64,000 bases of DNA from UTCHB3 sp008363265 (GTDB lineage: Bacteria > Bacteroidota > Ignavibacteria > Ignavibacteriales > Ignavibacteriaceae): the NCBI GenBank assembly GCA_045863055.1, contig BTUW01000022.1, positions 1-64,000 of the forward strand, given 5' to 3'. The translations under genes and the position numbers were made by a program. The notes under the pieces are model-generated. The model did not search any database, was not told the DNA's origin, and saw nothing but the letters and a program-made list of their open reading frames with translations. Of this stretch, positions 33,929 through 43,044 are shown piece by piece (the stretch's first letter is position 1; every line of letters begins with the position of its first letter).

Positions 33929-35098
33929 TCAGAACACGTTGTACTGAAGTGTGACTCCAAATGTTATATCTGTCGTCTTCAGCAGGCCGCTTCTGTAAAG
34001 TCCTCCCTGGATGCCGAGGTTGATGTAGTTCTCAAGGTAGAAGATGAAACCGGCGGTCAGGTTGTGATCCATATAGCTGTCTTCATTTATCAGGAGGAAT
34101 TTCGTGTTGCTTTTGATGAAGTTGAGCTTATAGCCCGCTATAAAATTGATCCTGTTACCGAGCTCATAGAAGTAGTCAGCTCCTGCGCTGGCAATGAATG
34201 TCTTGAAGAAAGTGGAATCAAACGGGGTGTTCACATTGAAATAGGCATTAACCTGCGAATTCCAACCGATCGGATTCGAGAATCTTCCGCCGACTGAGAG
34301 AGCGGGTGATCTGGTGTCCGATCTGTCACGTGTGGAAAGATTAAAGAGGACACCGGCAGTAAGGTCCCAGCCGAAATATCTCTCGTTTACTTTCTCATTG
34401 ATGCCTTTAAGCACCTGCTGTGTTCTCAGGATACCAATGGCTCCGAGAGTGCCACCCTGAAGCAGACCGGTTGCTCTCATCTCTTTTTCGATATCCTCAT
34501 ACCAGTTTTTCTCGTAGGTGTCACCGAACACACCACGGTATTCAGCTTCCCTTTCGATGATATTTGCGATCCTGATCATGGTCTCTTTCGGGAGCCGTGC
34601 CGAGATCACACCTTCTTTCAACAGGTGGTCTTCAATTCTAACCGCTTTGGCAAGAGCCGTTGCGTTGATGTAACGACCATAACCGCCACCAACTGTCAGA
34701 TTCGATTCGATCTGCTTGAAAGTGTTGGCATGCCTGAGATCGAGGGCACCGAATCCGAACCAGTCTTTGTCGTCAGCGAGATATTTTCTAATGCTTGGTC
34801 TGATCGAGATGTCGTGATTGTAATCCGCGAAGTTCTTTCCGCCGGTAGCGTCGACATCAACGAAATAAGCGAAAGGGAGTGATGAATAGAAGTACCTGAA
34901 TAGGGCCGTCGCGCTGGCATTGTTGGCTGTCACGTGTGTCGTCACAGAATCGGTACTCTGTGCAAAGTTGTAGCTTCCTGAAAGGCGGAGGATCTTTGCA
35001 GTACTAACGGGCACCTTATAGTCGCTTACCGAAACATTTTGTGCCACAATAGTGCCTGTAAAAAGAATTACGGCGAAAAAAGTAACGAATTTCCGCAT
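33929..35098 (-). CDS. Predicted outer-membrane beta-barrel protein
   Basis: A 389-residue exported protein with a signal peptide (MRKFVTFFAVILFTGTIVAQ) and AAGGAG 7 bases before the ATG at 35098. The mature part alternates polar and hydrophobic residues with many aromatic-rich strands (FRYFYSSLPFAYFVDVD, DYFYELGNRINFIAGYKLNF), and ends in FGVTLQYNVF, with the terminal Phe typical of barrel proteins. A helical insert (~160-235) contains RIANIIEREAEYRG. Specific function unknown. Confidence 0.7.
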   Translation of the reverse strand: MRKFVTFFAVILFTGTIVAQNVSVSDYKVPVSTAKILRLSGSYNFAQSTDSVTTHVTANNASATALFRYFYSSLPFAYFVDVDATGGKNFADYNHDISIRPSIRKYLADDKDWFGFGALDLRHANTFKQIESNLTVGGGYGRYINATALAKAVRIEDHLLKEGVISARLPKETMIRIANIIEREAEYRGVFGDTYEKNWYEDIEKEMRATGLLQGGTLGAIGILRTQQVLKGINEKVNERYFGWDLTAGVLFNLSTRDRSDTRSPALSVGGRFSNPIGWNSQVNAYFNVNTPFDSTFFKTFIASAGADYFYELGNRINFIAGYKLNFIKSNTKFLLINEDSYMDHNLTAGFIFYLENYINLGIQGGLYRSGLLKTTDITFGVTLQYNVF

Positions 35099-35221
35099 TT
35101 TGGCTCCTTTTGGTTGTTTATTAAGATCAATAAACCAAATTACGAATATTTCAAACAAATCGCAAATTTGACCACTTTATCTATCTTTGTTGTGGATTTT
35201 AAAAAATTTACGGAGATTGAA

Positions 35222-36193
35222 ATGAGAAGTTGCCGGGTTGGAAAGTCGGATCTTGAAATATCAGAGATAAGTCTGGGTTGCTGGACCCTTGGTGGTCTGA
35301 ACTGGGTTGACGGCACTCCCAATGGCTGGGCCAACGTCGATGAAAATGAGGTGGCCGAAGCGATCAACTACGCGATAGATCACGGTGTTACCCACTTTGA
35401 CAACGCCGACGTCTACGGTAACGGCCGCGCCGAAAGGATGCTCGCAAAGATCCTGGGTGAAAGGACCAACAAGGTTACCATCGCAACGAAGATCGGTTGG
35501 TTCCGCGGCACAGCTGCTCATGCTTATGAACCGGCGCACATCCGGCACCAGTGTGAACAGTCGCTGATCAATCTAAGAAGGGATTTCATCGATCTCTACT
35601 ATTTCCACCATGGCGACTTTGGTCAGGATGATGTTTATCTCGATGACGCGATCGAAGTGATGTACCGTCTGAAAGAGGAGGGGAAGATCAGAGTGATCGG
35701 TCAGTCAGCCTATTCACACGAAAGATTTGCCACGCTCGGTCCGAAAGTTAAACCGGAGGCTTTCCAGAGTTCAGCCAGCGCCCTGGATGATAACAAACTC
35801 GTTCCCGGGACACCGACTGCCGATACCATGAAAGAGCACAACATCTCTTTCGTCGCGTTCGGACCGGTTGCTCAGGGATTGCTTCTCGGGAAGTATTCGA
35901 AGGACAATCCTCCGAAGTTCGAACCGGGAGATCACCGGGCCAACGCACCGAGATTCTCTCCTGAGAACCTCGCGAAGCTTGAGCCCAAGATCGAAGCACT
36001 GAAGAAGCAGTTCGGTCCCACCGGAGAGGACCTTTCAAGGGTGGCACTCCAGTATCTTCTGAAGTACGACTCTGTCGCGGCGGTGATCCCCGGCTTCAGA
36101 AATCTCGCCCAGGTAAAGATGAATCTTCAGGCGGCCGACAAGCCTCTGACCGATGACGAGTTCAATTTTGTAAAATCAGTTTTTTCAGAGTAA
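35222..36193 (+). CDS. Aldo/keto reductase
   Basis: A 323-residue NADPH-dependent oxidoreductase of the AKR superfamily (YajO/Gas-vesicle-type general subgroup). GGAG lies 7 bases before the ATG. The catalytic tetrad is visible: Asp and Tyr in HFDNADVYGNGRAE, Lys in VTIATKIGW and His in DLYYFHHGD. The C-terminal cofactor region reads VALQYLLKYDSVAAVIPGFRN. Substrate unknown. It is followed after 15 bases by the metallopeptidase-like gene. Confidence 0.9.
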   Translation: MRSCRVGKSDLEISEISLGCWTLGGLNWVDGTPNGWANVDENEVAEAINYAIDHGVTHFDNADVYGNGRAERMLAKILGERTNKVTIATKIGWFRGTAAHAYEPAHIRHQCEQSLINLRRDFIDLYYFHHGDFGQDDVYLDDAIEVMYRLKEEGKIRVIGQSAYSHERFATLGPKVKPEAFQSSASALDDNKLVPGTPTADTMKEHNISFVAFGPVAQGLLLGKYSKDNPPKFEPGDHRANAPRFSPENLAKLEPKIEALKKQFGPTGEDLSRVALQYLLKYDSVAAVIPGFRNLAQVKMNLQAADKPLTDDEFNFVKSVFSE

Positions 36194-36208
36194 AGGAGAA
36201 TTATAATA

Positions 36209-36694
36209 ATGTTCGATTTCAGAGAACAACCATCAAAAGAGCCTAAAAAAAGGGAATATGAAGAGTCTGAGGAGCTGAAAGCCCTCGCGTCTAAAGTGAT
36301 CTCAACTGAAAAGATCGATATCATGCCCGCGCAGGTCGCATATCTTCTCGTCAGTCCGAACATCTCGAAGACGATTCCGAGCAAGACGCTAAAAACGAGC
36401 CCCGAGTTCAAGTTTTTCTCAGGTTACGACTATATAATCGAGATATCACTCGATCTATGGACGGCACTCGATGAAGCTGAGAGGTATATCCTGGTGCACC
36501 ATCAGCTGCTTCATATTCTCCCTGTTATGAACGAGAAGAAGGGTGAATACGATTTCAAACTCCGCAAGCCTGATTTCGTGGCATTTAAATCGATTCTTGA
36601 TAAATACGGTACGGACTGGAAGCAGAAGATCAGGCTCAGCCTCAGCTCGATGCACGGGCTGACACCGGCGCAGGAAGACGCAATAAAGATTTAG
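36209..36694 (+). CDS. Metallopeptidase-like protein with altered HExxH motif
   Basis: A 161-residue soluble protein. The layout resembles the 'putative phage metallopeptidase' family: a strand with IIEISLDLWTALDEAER, then a helix with VHHQLLHI (residues 96-103), then PDFVAF and YGTDW. The usual catalytic Glu of HExxH is Gln here (HQLLH), so zinc may still bind but peptidase activity is doubtful. AGGAG precedes the ATG. Probably co-transcribed with the aldo/keto reductase. The family call is moderate. Confidence 0.55.
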   Translation: MFDFREQPSKEPKKREYEESEELKALASKVISTEKIDIMPAQVAYLLVSPNISKTIPSKTLKTSPEFKFFSGYDYIIEISLDLWTALDEAERYILVHHQLLHILPVMNEKKGEYDFKLRKPDFVAFKSILDKYGTDWKQKIRLSLSSMHGLTPAQEDAIKI

Positions 36695-36796
36695 GAACCT
36701 AAGAACCTAAGAACCTAAAAACCTAAGAACTTAAGTTCATGAGTTCTTAAGTTCATGAGTTCATGAGTTCTTAAGTTCATGATGCGCCGCGGCGCA
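36695..36796. repeat. AAGAACCT/AAGTTCAT tandem array with TGCGCCGCGGCGCA palindrome
   Basis: Five copies of AAGAACCT-type words from the stop codon onward, then AAGTTCATGAGTTC-type words on the complementary theme, ending in the palindrome at 36783-36796. The left and right words are near-complementary, so the whole array can fold back on itself. Confidence 0.8.
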
Positions 36797-36889
36797 CTTA
36801 TGTTCCCGTTTTCTTTCATATGAACGAAAAAGTTTTTATTTTTTGAACCGCGTTTTAATTTAATAATAATACTAAAAAAGTTTGGCAAA

Positions 36890-37753
36890 ATGATAAAATT
36901 AGGATTAGTTACCTGCCGGGAGTTTCCCGGACTTACAGAGGATGATCAACTTTTAATTCCTGCCTTCAAAGAGAAGAAGATAATAGCCAAGCCGGTTATC
37001 TGGAATGACGGCCCCCTCCCTCCGAATGAATATGACCTGCTCATCATCAGGTCGCCGTGGGACTACTATCTTTCAACAGCCGAGTATATTGCCTGGATGA
37101 ACAAAGCGGTCGCCGCAGGCTACAAAATACTTAATAAACCCGAAGTGATCAAGAAGAACATCCACAAGAGTTACATCAAAGAGCTTCAGCGCAGGGGTGT
37201 GCTTACCGCGGACACCATGTTCATTCCCAAAAAGAGCATCTTGAAGCTTGAAGAGGTTTTTGAACGCAAGCGTTTCAGAAAAGTCGTGATCAAACCCGCC
37301 ATTTCAGCAGGTGCTTATGAGACTCATCTTGTTGCAAGAGAGGAAGCCGGACTTTTTAATGCCGTCGCGGCGCGGATCCTTGAATACGCCGATCTTATGA
37401 TCCAGGATTATATCGAGGAAGTGGAGACGGAAGGTGAATACTCACTTGTTTTCTTCAATGGTGAGTACAGCCATGCCGTTCTTAAGATGGCGCAGAAGGG
37501 CGAATTCAGGACCCAACCCGAATTCGGCGGTTCTATCAAAAGCGTAAAACCCCCTGCCGATCTGATCGATATCGCTTATGAGATCAACGATTCACTCGGT
37601 TTCGATACGCTCTATTCCCGTGTTGACGGTATCATGTCGAATGATGAGTTCAAACTGATCGAACTCGAGATGTTCGAACCGAGACTCTACTTCGCTCAGA
37701 ACGAAAAATCCGTTAAACGTTTTGTTGAAGCCGTGATCGAACGCGTAGGCTGA
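36890..37753 (+). CDS. ATP-grasp ligase, RimK/DcsG-like
   Basis: A 287-residue protein of the ATP-grasp superfamily. The N-terminal part (VTCREFPGLTEDDQLL, LLIIRSPWDYY) and the middle (VVIKPAISAGAYET, the ATP-binding Lys strand; LMIQDYIEEVETEGEYSLVF) match the group that includes the D-cycloserine ligase DcsG; SRVDGIM and IELEMFEPRLYF hold the metal-binding acidic residues. It joins a carboxylate to an amine through an acyl-phosphate. Isolated gene, so the substrates are unknown. Confidence 0.8.
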   Translation: MIKLGLVTCREFPGLTEDDQLLIPAFKEKKIIAKPVIWNDGPLPPNEYDLLIIRSPWDYYLSTAEYIAWMNKAVAAGYKILNKPEVIKKNIHKSYIKELQRRGVLTADTMFIPKKSILKLEEVFERKRFRKVVIKPAISAGAYETHLVAREEAGLFNAVAARILEYADLMIQDYIEEVETEGEYSLVFFNGEYSHAVLKMAQKGEFRTQPEFGGSIKSVKPPADLIDIAYEINDSLGFDTLYSRVDGIMSNDEFKLIELEMFEPRLYFAQNEKSVKRFVEAVIERVG

Positions 37754-37826
37754 TATTTAAATACTGATTTTTTCCACCGGTTTGAGTAAATTTTAGTTTT
37801 CGTTTCCAATTTATCGGATCAGAAAT

Positions 37827-39116
37827 TTGAAATTACTCATACCGGTTCTGTTTTTTACCTGCACTCTCTTTTCCCAGAATTTCACCTGGACCGTTCTTCC
37901 TTTACCCACGACAAAAACCGTTTACTCGATCGATTTCCGTGACAGCCTTTATGGTTTCGCAGCGGGTGATTCAGGCCTGGTGCTCAAGACTACAGATGGC
38001 GGTCACTCCTGGCAGGATATTTCGGTTTCACGTAATTTGACCGTTTCTGATATAACTTTTACGAGTAAAACCACAGGTTTTGCTGTCGGTATCGATTTTG
38101 AAACTCCTCCTTTCGGCACACTCTTTTTCAAGACCACCAACGGAGGTGACTCCTGGGTGGAAAGCCGTTACAGGGAGGACGAGGCCTACATGCTCGCCCT
38201 GCATTTCCTTGATTCGCTGAATGGTTGGACGAGCGGGCTTGAAGGTAAAATTGCGTACACCACCGATGGCGGCAGTGAATGGTACCCGGCACTCAACGAC
38301 ACAGCGGAGTTCACAAATTTCCCTGTGCTCGGCTTTTCTTTTTATACAGATTCACTCGCGTTCGCCTTCGGCGGGCATATTGACATTGCGGGGGTTATCT
38401 GGCGAACGACCGATGGTGGACAGTATTGGAAATCGCACGGTGTGGGTCCCGAACCGATCAAGGGGATCATAGTTTTCGATTCACTCAATCTGCTCGGAAT
38501 TGGTGGCGATTTCGAATACGGAACCGCGGTGGTGCGATCGACAGACAGCGGCCTGACGTGGGATTACAGGAGCCTTGATATTTTCGGTGTACCTTTTGGT
38601 CTTTCATTCCGGAATGCAACCGAAGTGTGGACCGCCCTCGGTTTTGCCGAAAAATTCATCTACAGCACGGACGTGGGGCAAAACTGGACCGAGGTGCCCT
38701 CACCCGACAGCGGTGTGGTTTACGATATACAATTTACCGATTCTGTAACCGGGTACACTGCCGGAAGGCTGGGGTATTTCGCGAAGTATTCCCGCACTAC
38801 GGTCGGTATTGAAGACGGCGGATCACCCGCGTTGCCCGCGAATCATGCATTGGGGCAGAATTACCCGAATCCATTTAATCCCGTTACAGAGATCCCGGTT
38901 GAACTCTCTGAGGCGGCGACCATCAAACTCACAATATACGACATGAGGGGGCGTGAAGTGAGAGAGATAGCAGCAGGAAATTTTGATGCCGGAAACCACC
39001 TCTTCAGCTTTCAGTCTGAGGGAATACCTTCCGGGATCTACTTTTACCGACTCGAAATAACCGGGCAGTCGAACAAAAAAGAGTCGATCGTCCGGAAAAT
39101 GGTCCTTCTAAAATGA
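37827..39116 (+). CDS. T9SS-secreted YCF48-type beta-propeller protein
   Basis: A 429-residue exported protein starting at TTG 37827, with a short signal peptide (KLLIPVLFFTCTLFSQ). Repeats of the type LKTTDGGHSWQD, FKTTNGGDSWVE, AYTTDGGSEWYP, WRTTDGGQYWKS mark a YCF48/BNR propeller (~25-330). The C terminus is a T9SS domain starting GQNYPNPFNPVTE. Its stop overlaps the start of the P450 gene by 4 bases (ATGA). Confidence 0.85.
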   Translation: MKLLIPVLFFTCTLFSQNFTWTVLPLPTTKTVYSIDFRDSLYGFAAGDSGLVLKTTDGGHSWQDISVSRNLTVSDITFTSKTTGFAVGIDFETPPFGTLFFKTTNGGDSWVESRYREDEAYMLALHFLDSLNGWTSGLEGKIAYTTDGGSEWYPALNDTAEFTNFPVLGFSFYTDSLAFAFGGHIDIAGVIWRTTDGGQYWKSHGVGPEPIKGIIVFDSLNLLGIGGDFEYGTAVVRSTDSGLTWDYRSLDIFGVPFGLSFRNATEVWTALGFAEKFIYSTDVGQNWTEVPSPDSGVVYDIQFTDSVTGYTAGRLGYFAKYSRTTVGIEDGGSPALPANHALGQNYPNPFNPVTEIPVELSEAATIKLTIYDMRGREVREIAAGNFDAGNHLFSFQSEGIPSGIYFYRLEITGQSNKKESIVRKMVLLK

Positions 39117-40471
39117 ACATAAACGATCTTCCCGGTTACCGAAATGCCGGATTCTTAAAAATACTCCCGGGGCTTTATACTGACCCACTGGCCACACTTA
39201 CCCGGATAGTCGCGGATGGCCGGAAGGTGATCCCGTTCAGTTTCGGCAAATACGTCCTTTTTCTCGTCAACGATCCCCCGATCATCAAGCATATCCTCAA
39301 GAACAACTACAGAAATCACCCCAGGGGCATCTCGCTGAAGGGGATTTTCCCACTTCTCGGGCAGGGGCTCTTTACCAGCGACCACGATCTTTGGGTCAAG
39401 CAGCAGAAGAGCATCACACCCGCGTTTCATACCCGCAATTTTGCAGGCTTCAGCCGGATAATAGAGGATGAAACCGCCAAATACCTCATAAGGCTCAGGG
39501 AAGTGGCGGCCGCCGGGGAGGTGATCGACCTTCAGAAGGAGTTCAAGATTCTCATGCTCGGGATTCTTGTGCGTGAGATGTTTGCTCCCGGTCTGAAGTA
39601 TGATCCCGTTGCCGTTATCGAAAATCTTGACCGTGTTCTCGACTACACAAGCATTAGAGGGGAGTTGATCCGGAATGTGAAATCGGGTCTGAAACGTCTT
39701 GTTGGGAAAAAGCCGGAGCCGCCTGCCTGGTATACAGGGTCGCTTGCATATCTCGAAGACCTCGTCTCTGATTTCTTCGGAAAGATCATGTCTGGTGAAC
39801 TTGAACCCGGCTCTCTCACGGTGATACTAAAGGAGTTAAAGGAAAAAGGGGAGATCGACGACCGGCAGATCCGGGATGAAATAATGACGTTCCTCTTCGC
39901 AGGATTTGACACCGTTGCCGAAGGTCTCTCATGGACCCAGTTTCTGATCTCGACACATCCCGGAACGGATGAAAAGATACTTTCACGCGGGAATGAAACC
40001 GAAACACCTGACGACGACACCCCTTCGCACCATAAACCGGGTAACAGTTTTCTGAGGAGCACCATAAACGAGGCCCTCAGGCTTTATCCCCCCGCGTGGG
40101 CATTTTACCGGATCGTTACCGAAGGTGAGGAGATCGAGGGGCTGTACTTTCCTGCGAGATCTTACCTGATGATCTCGCCGTATCTTCTTCACAGGACACC
40201 CAAATACTGGGAGAAGCCGGAAGAGTTTATTCCTGAGAGATTCCTTGGTGAAGACCAGCCCGAGGTTAACCACTTTCATTATATTCCATTCGGGCAGGGG
40301 CCGCACATCTGCACAGGCCGCCGCCTTGCCATGTTTGAAATGGAGCTGATCCTGTCGAAACTTACACCTGAATTCAGATTTGTATACGCGGGTGAAATGC
40401 CTCCGAAGCCCGATCCGGGTATCATAATGAAAGCAGCGAACGGGCTGCACTTCAGAGTGGAGAAGCGATAA
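39113..40471 (+). CDS. Cytochrome P450
   Basis: A 452-residue heme-thiolate monooxygenase. The I-helix oxygen-binding motif is FAGFDTVAEG (~263), the K-helix ExxR is NEALRLYPP (~318) and the heme loop is FGQGPHICTGRR with the Cys ligand near 399. The overall pattern is closest to CYP102/CYP4-like fatty-acid or terpenoid hydroxylases. There is no reductase fusion, so a separate redox partner is needed. It overlaps the T9SS gene before it and touches the fatty-acid cyclopropane synthase gene after it (TAATG), suggesting a joint role in lipid modification. Confidence 0.93.
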   Translation: MNINDLPGYRNAGFLKILPGLYTDPLATLTRIVADGRKVIPFSFGKYVLFLVNDPPIIKHILKNNYRNHPRGISLKGIFPLLGQGLFTSDHDLWVKQQKSITPAFHTRNFAGFSRIIEDETAKYLIRLREVAAAGEVIDLQKEFKILMLGILVREMFAPGLKYDPVAVIENLDRVLDYTSIRGELIRNVKSGLKRLVGKKPEPPAWYTGSLAYLEDLVSDFFGKIMSGELEPGSLTVILKELKEKGEIDDRQIRDEIMTFLFAGFDTVAEGLSWTQFLISTHPGTDEKILSRGNETETPDDDTPSHHKPGNSFLRSTINEALRLYPPAWAFYRIVTEGEEIEGLYFPARSYLMISPYLLHRTPKYWEKPEEFIPERFLGEDQPEVNHFHYIPFGQGPHICTGRRLAMFEMELILSKLTPEFRFVYAGEMPPKPDPGIIMKAANGLHFRVEKR

Positions 40472-41727
40472 TGGACCCGAAAGATAAGATCAAAAAGGTT
40501 ATCTCCCTCACGGCAGGCACGGGCCTTAAGAACGGATTCAAGGTCAGATTCTGGGACGGTGAGGAATGTTTGGTCCCCGATGGTTGTGAGCCGGGTTTTA
40601 CGCTTTCCCTGAAGTCACCGGGCTCGATAAGAAATACGCTGTTCCCTCCTTCTGAGCTTAACGCGACAGAAGCCTATCTTTTCGATGAGTTTGATATCGA
40701 GGGGGATATGTTTGCTGTGTTTGAAACCGCCTATGAACTCGCCGCGGTCAAAAGAGGAAAAGGTGAACTGTTAAAACTCCTCGTGGAAGTGCTTAAATTA
40801 CCCCGCTCTCCAAGGAAGAAGGACAAAGGCTTTCAAAAGAAACTCTCCGGTGAGTTACACTCGGTCCGGCGTGACAGCGAAGCCGTTTCGTACCACTACG
40901 ACATGTCAGATGATCTTTACCGCCTCTGGCTCGACCCCGATATGATATATTCCTGCGCTTACTTCAAGACGAGGGAAACCCCGCTTGAGCAGGCTCAGCT
41001 CGACAAACTCGACTATATATGCGCGAAGCTCGACCTGAAACCGGGTGAAAGGCTTCTTGATGCCGGTTGCGGATGGGGGGCGCTCGTGATACACGCCGCG
41101 AGAAAATACGGAGTGGATGCCACCGGGGTAACTCTTAGCAGGAATCAGGCCGCACATGCCAACAGAAGGATAAAAGAGCTCGGACTTGAAGACCAGTGCA
41201 GGGTTGAGGTCAGGGATATCAGAACCCTCAAGGGTGAAAGATATGACAGGATATCGTCCGTTGAGATGCTTCATCACATTGGCTACACTTCACTTCCTGA
41301 GTACTTCAGGACAATAAAAGACCTTCTGAAGCCGGGGGGGCTTTCGTTCCAACTCGGGGTCACCAACAACGCCGCCAGGGGGAAGTACCGCGGACCGGTT
41401 TTCGCCCCGAAGTATTTCATGCCCGACTATGATCTTTCTCCCATCGGGGAATACCTGAAGATCGCCGAAACCGCGGGTTTCGAGGTTTATGACGTTGAAG
41501 ACCTTCGTCAGCACTACGAACTGACCGCCCGTCACTGGCTGAAACGGATGGAGGCCCGGCACTCTGAGATAGCAGCTGTAACGGGAGAAGTGATGTTCCG
41601 GGTTTACCGTCTGAGCATGGCTCTTATGGCTTACGGGTTTTACGCCAATATGATCAACCTTTACCACTTTGTGTTGAGAAACACTGAGGGTAAGGGGAAC
41701 TTCCCGCCTCTTACGAGGTGGTACTGA
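40471..41727 (+). CDS. Cyclopropane-fatty-acyl-phospholipid synthase family methyltransferase
   Basis: A 418-residue enzyme that transfers a methylene or methyl group from SAM to unsaturated acyl chains of membrane lipids. Features: SYHYDMSDDLYRLWLDPDMIYSCAYF (CFA synthase signature), SAM loop LLDAGCGWGALVIHAA (~199-212), GVTLSRNQA, SSVEMLHHIGY and the C-terminal ALMAYGFYANMINLYHF. The N-terminal ~100 residues form the lipid-recruiting domain. It follows the P450 gene with a one-base overlap. Confidence 0.92.
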   Translation: MDPKDKIKKVISLTAGTGLKNGFKVRFWDGEECLVPDGCEPGFTLSLKSPGSIRNTLFPPSELNATEAYLFDEFDIEGDMFAVFETAYELAAVKRGKGELLKLLVEVLKLPRSPRKKDKGFQKKLSGELHSVRRDSEAVSYHYDMSDDLYRLWLDPDMIYSCAYFKTRETPLEQAQLDKLDYICAKLDLKPGERLLDAGCGWGALVIHAARKYGVDATGVTLSRNQAAHANRRIKELGLEDQCRVEVRDIRTLKGERYDRISSVEMLHHIGYTSLPEYFRTIKDLLKPGGLSFQLGVTNNAARGKYRGPVFAPKYFMPDYDLSPIGEYLKIAETAGFEVYDVEDLRQHYELTARHWLKRMEARHSEIAAVTGEVMFRVYRLSMALMAYGFYANMINLYHFVLRNTEGKGNFPPLTRWY

Positions 41728-41754
41728 TTTTTTTTAATTCAAACTGCATCAGTC

Positions 41755-43038
41755 ATGATCACTGAAATTACAACAAAAGCAGAAGCATTCGTCAGGGAGA
41801 TACTCCCCGAACGGCTCGATCCCGCGATGGTTTATCACAATCTCGACCATACACTCGAAGTGACCGCTAATTGCTCACTGTTACTGGAGAGCATCAAAAT
41901 TGAGGATTCGATCAGTGAAAATGTAATCCTCGCCGCGCTCTTCCACGATACCGGTTATACGGTAAAAATTGAGGGTCATGAAGAGGAGAGTTGCCGGATG
42001 GCAAGGGAGTTCCTGAAAAGAGAGCATTTTCCTGAAGAACGGATCACTGCTGTAGAGTCTCTTATTATAGCCACCTCGCACGGGGTGAAACCTCAAAACA
42101 CTGCCGAATCGATACTCAGGGATGCGGATATCCTTCATACCGGCAAGAAGGGGTATAAAAAGCGGGCCGGTCTGCTGAAAAAAGAAGTGGAGTGGATAAG
42201 AGGGGTACCGGTTCCGGATTTAGAATGGACGAAGGAAAATATCAAGTTTCTGAAGGAAACGGTCTTTCATACAAAGTATGCCAAAGAGAAGTTTGGACCC
42301 GGAAAAGAGAGGAATCTGAAAAAGCAGCAGGCCCTGCTGAAAGAACTGATGGCAAGTGAGGCCGCAAAAAAACTTGAGGAGGCAGCTGCAGCTGCTGTTA
42401 AGACCTCCCAGAATGCCACCAAGGGTATCGCCGGGGTTGCGGGCAGGATACTTGACGGTTTTCCCGGAGATGGTCAGGAGCACAGGGTAAGGATCAATCC
42501 GCTCGAGCAGAAAAGCACCGCGCGGGGAGTTGAGACCCTTTTCAGAAACATCACCCGCACGCATATCGACCTGAGCGCGAATGCCGACAGGAAAGCGAAC
42601 ATGATGATCTCGGTGAACTCGATCCTTATCTCCATTCTGATAAGCACACTTGTCGGAAGGCTGCCTGCATTTCCCCATCTTATCGCTCCAACCATAATAA
42701 TCATCACGGTTTGCATGGTTTCGCTTGCCTTCGCAATCCTCAGCAGCCGCCCGAATGTGACCGGGGGCGTGGTCTCCAGAGACGACATAGAGAATAAAAG
42801 GGGGAATCTCCTCTTCTTCGGAAATTTCCATAACATGTCGATCGAAGATTACACGTATGGAATGGAAAAGCTTATGATGGATGCCGAATATCTTTATGGC
42901 AGTATGATCAGGGACGTTTATTATCTCGGTACCGTGCTTGAGAAAAAATATAAATACATCAGATACTCATATGATGTGTTCGGACTTGGTCTCCTCATCT
43001 CGGTGATCTCATTCGCCGTTGCAATTATAACAGGATAG
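41755..43038 (+). CDS. HD-domain protein fused to a Pycsar-effector-like (PycTM) membrane domain
   Basis: A 427-residue protein. The N-terminal HD domain (~1-190) has HNLDHTLEV, ALFHDTGY (His64-Asp65) and LRDADILHTG, typical of HD phosphohydrolases acting on nucleotides. A linker (~195-260) is Ala/Lys-rich. The C-terminal ~170 residues begin ETLFRNITRTHIDLSANADRKAN, then membrane helices at ~283-301 and ~308-328 and a last one at ~408-427, matching the DUF5706/PycTM effector family of pyrimidine-cyclase (Pycsar) defence. No cyclase gene is present nearby. Function could be nucleotide sensing linked to membrane effects. Confidence 0.8.
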   Translation: MITEITTKAEAFVREILPERLDPAMVYHNLDHTLEVTANCSLLLESIKIEDSISENVILAALFHDTGYTVKIEGHEEESCRMAREFLKREHFPEERITAVESLIIATSHGVKPQNTAESILRDADILHTGKKGYKKRAGLLKKEVEWIRGVPVPDLEWTKENIKFLKETVFHTKYAKEKFGPGKERNLKKQQALLKELMASEAAKKLEEAAAAAVKTSQNATKGIAGVAGRILDGFPGDGQEHRVRINPLEQKSTARGVETLFRNITRTHIDLSANADRKANMMISVNSILISILISTLVGRLPAFPHLIAPTIIIITVCMVSLAFAILSSRPNVTGGVVSRDDIENKRGNLLFFGNFHNMSIEDYTYGMEKLMMDAEYLYGSMIRDVYYLGTVLEKKYKYIRYSYDVFGLGLLISVISFAVAIITG

Positions 43039-43044
43039 AATTGA

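Noticed and set aside
42220..42831. 203-codon minus-strand frame inside the HD-PycTM gene
   Set aside because: Antisense to a gene with clear motifs on the plus strand; no ribosome site or homology.
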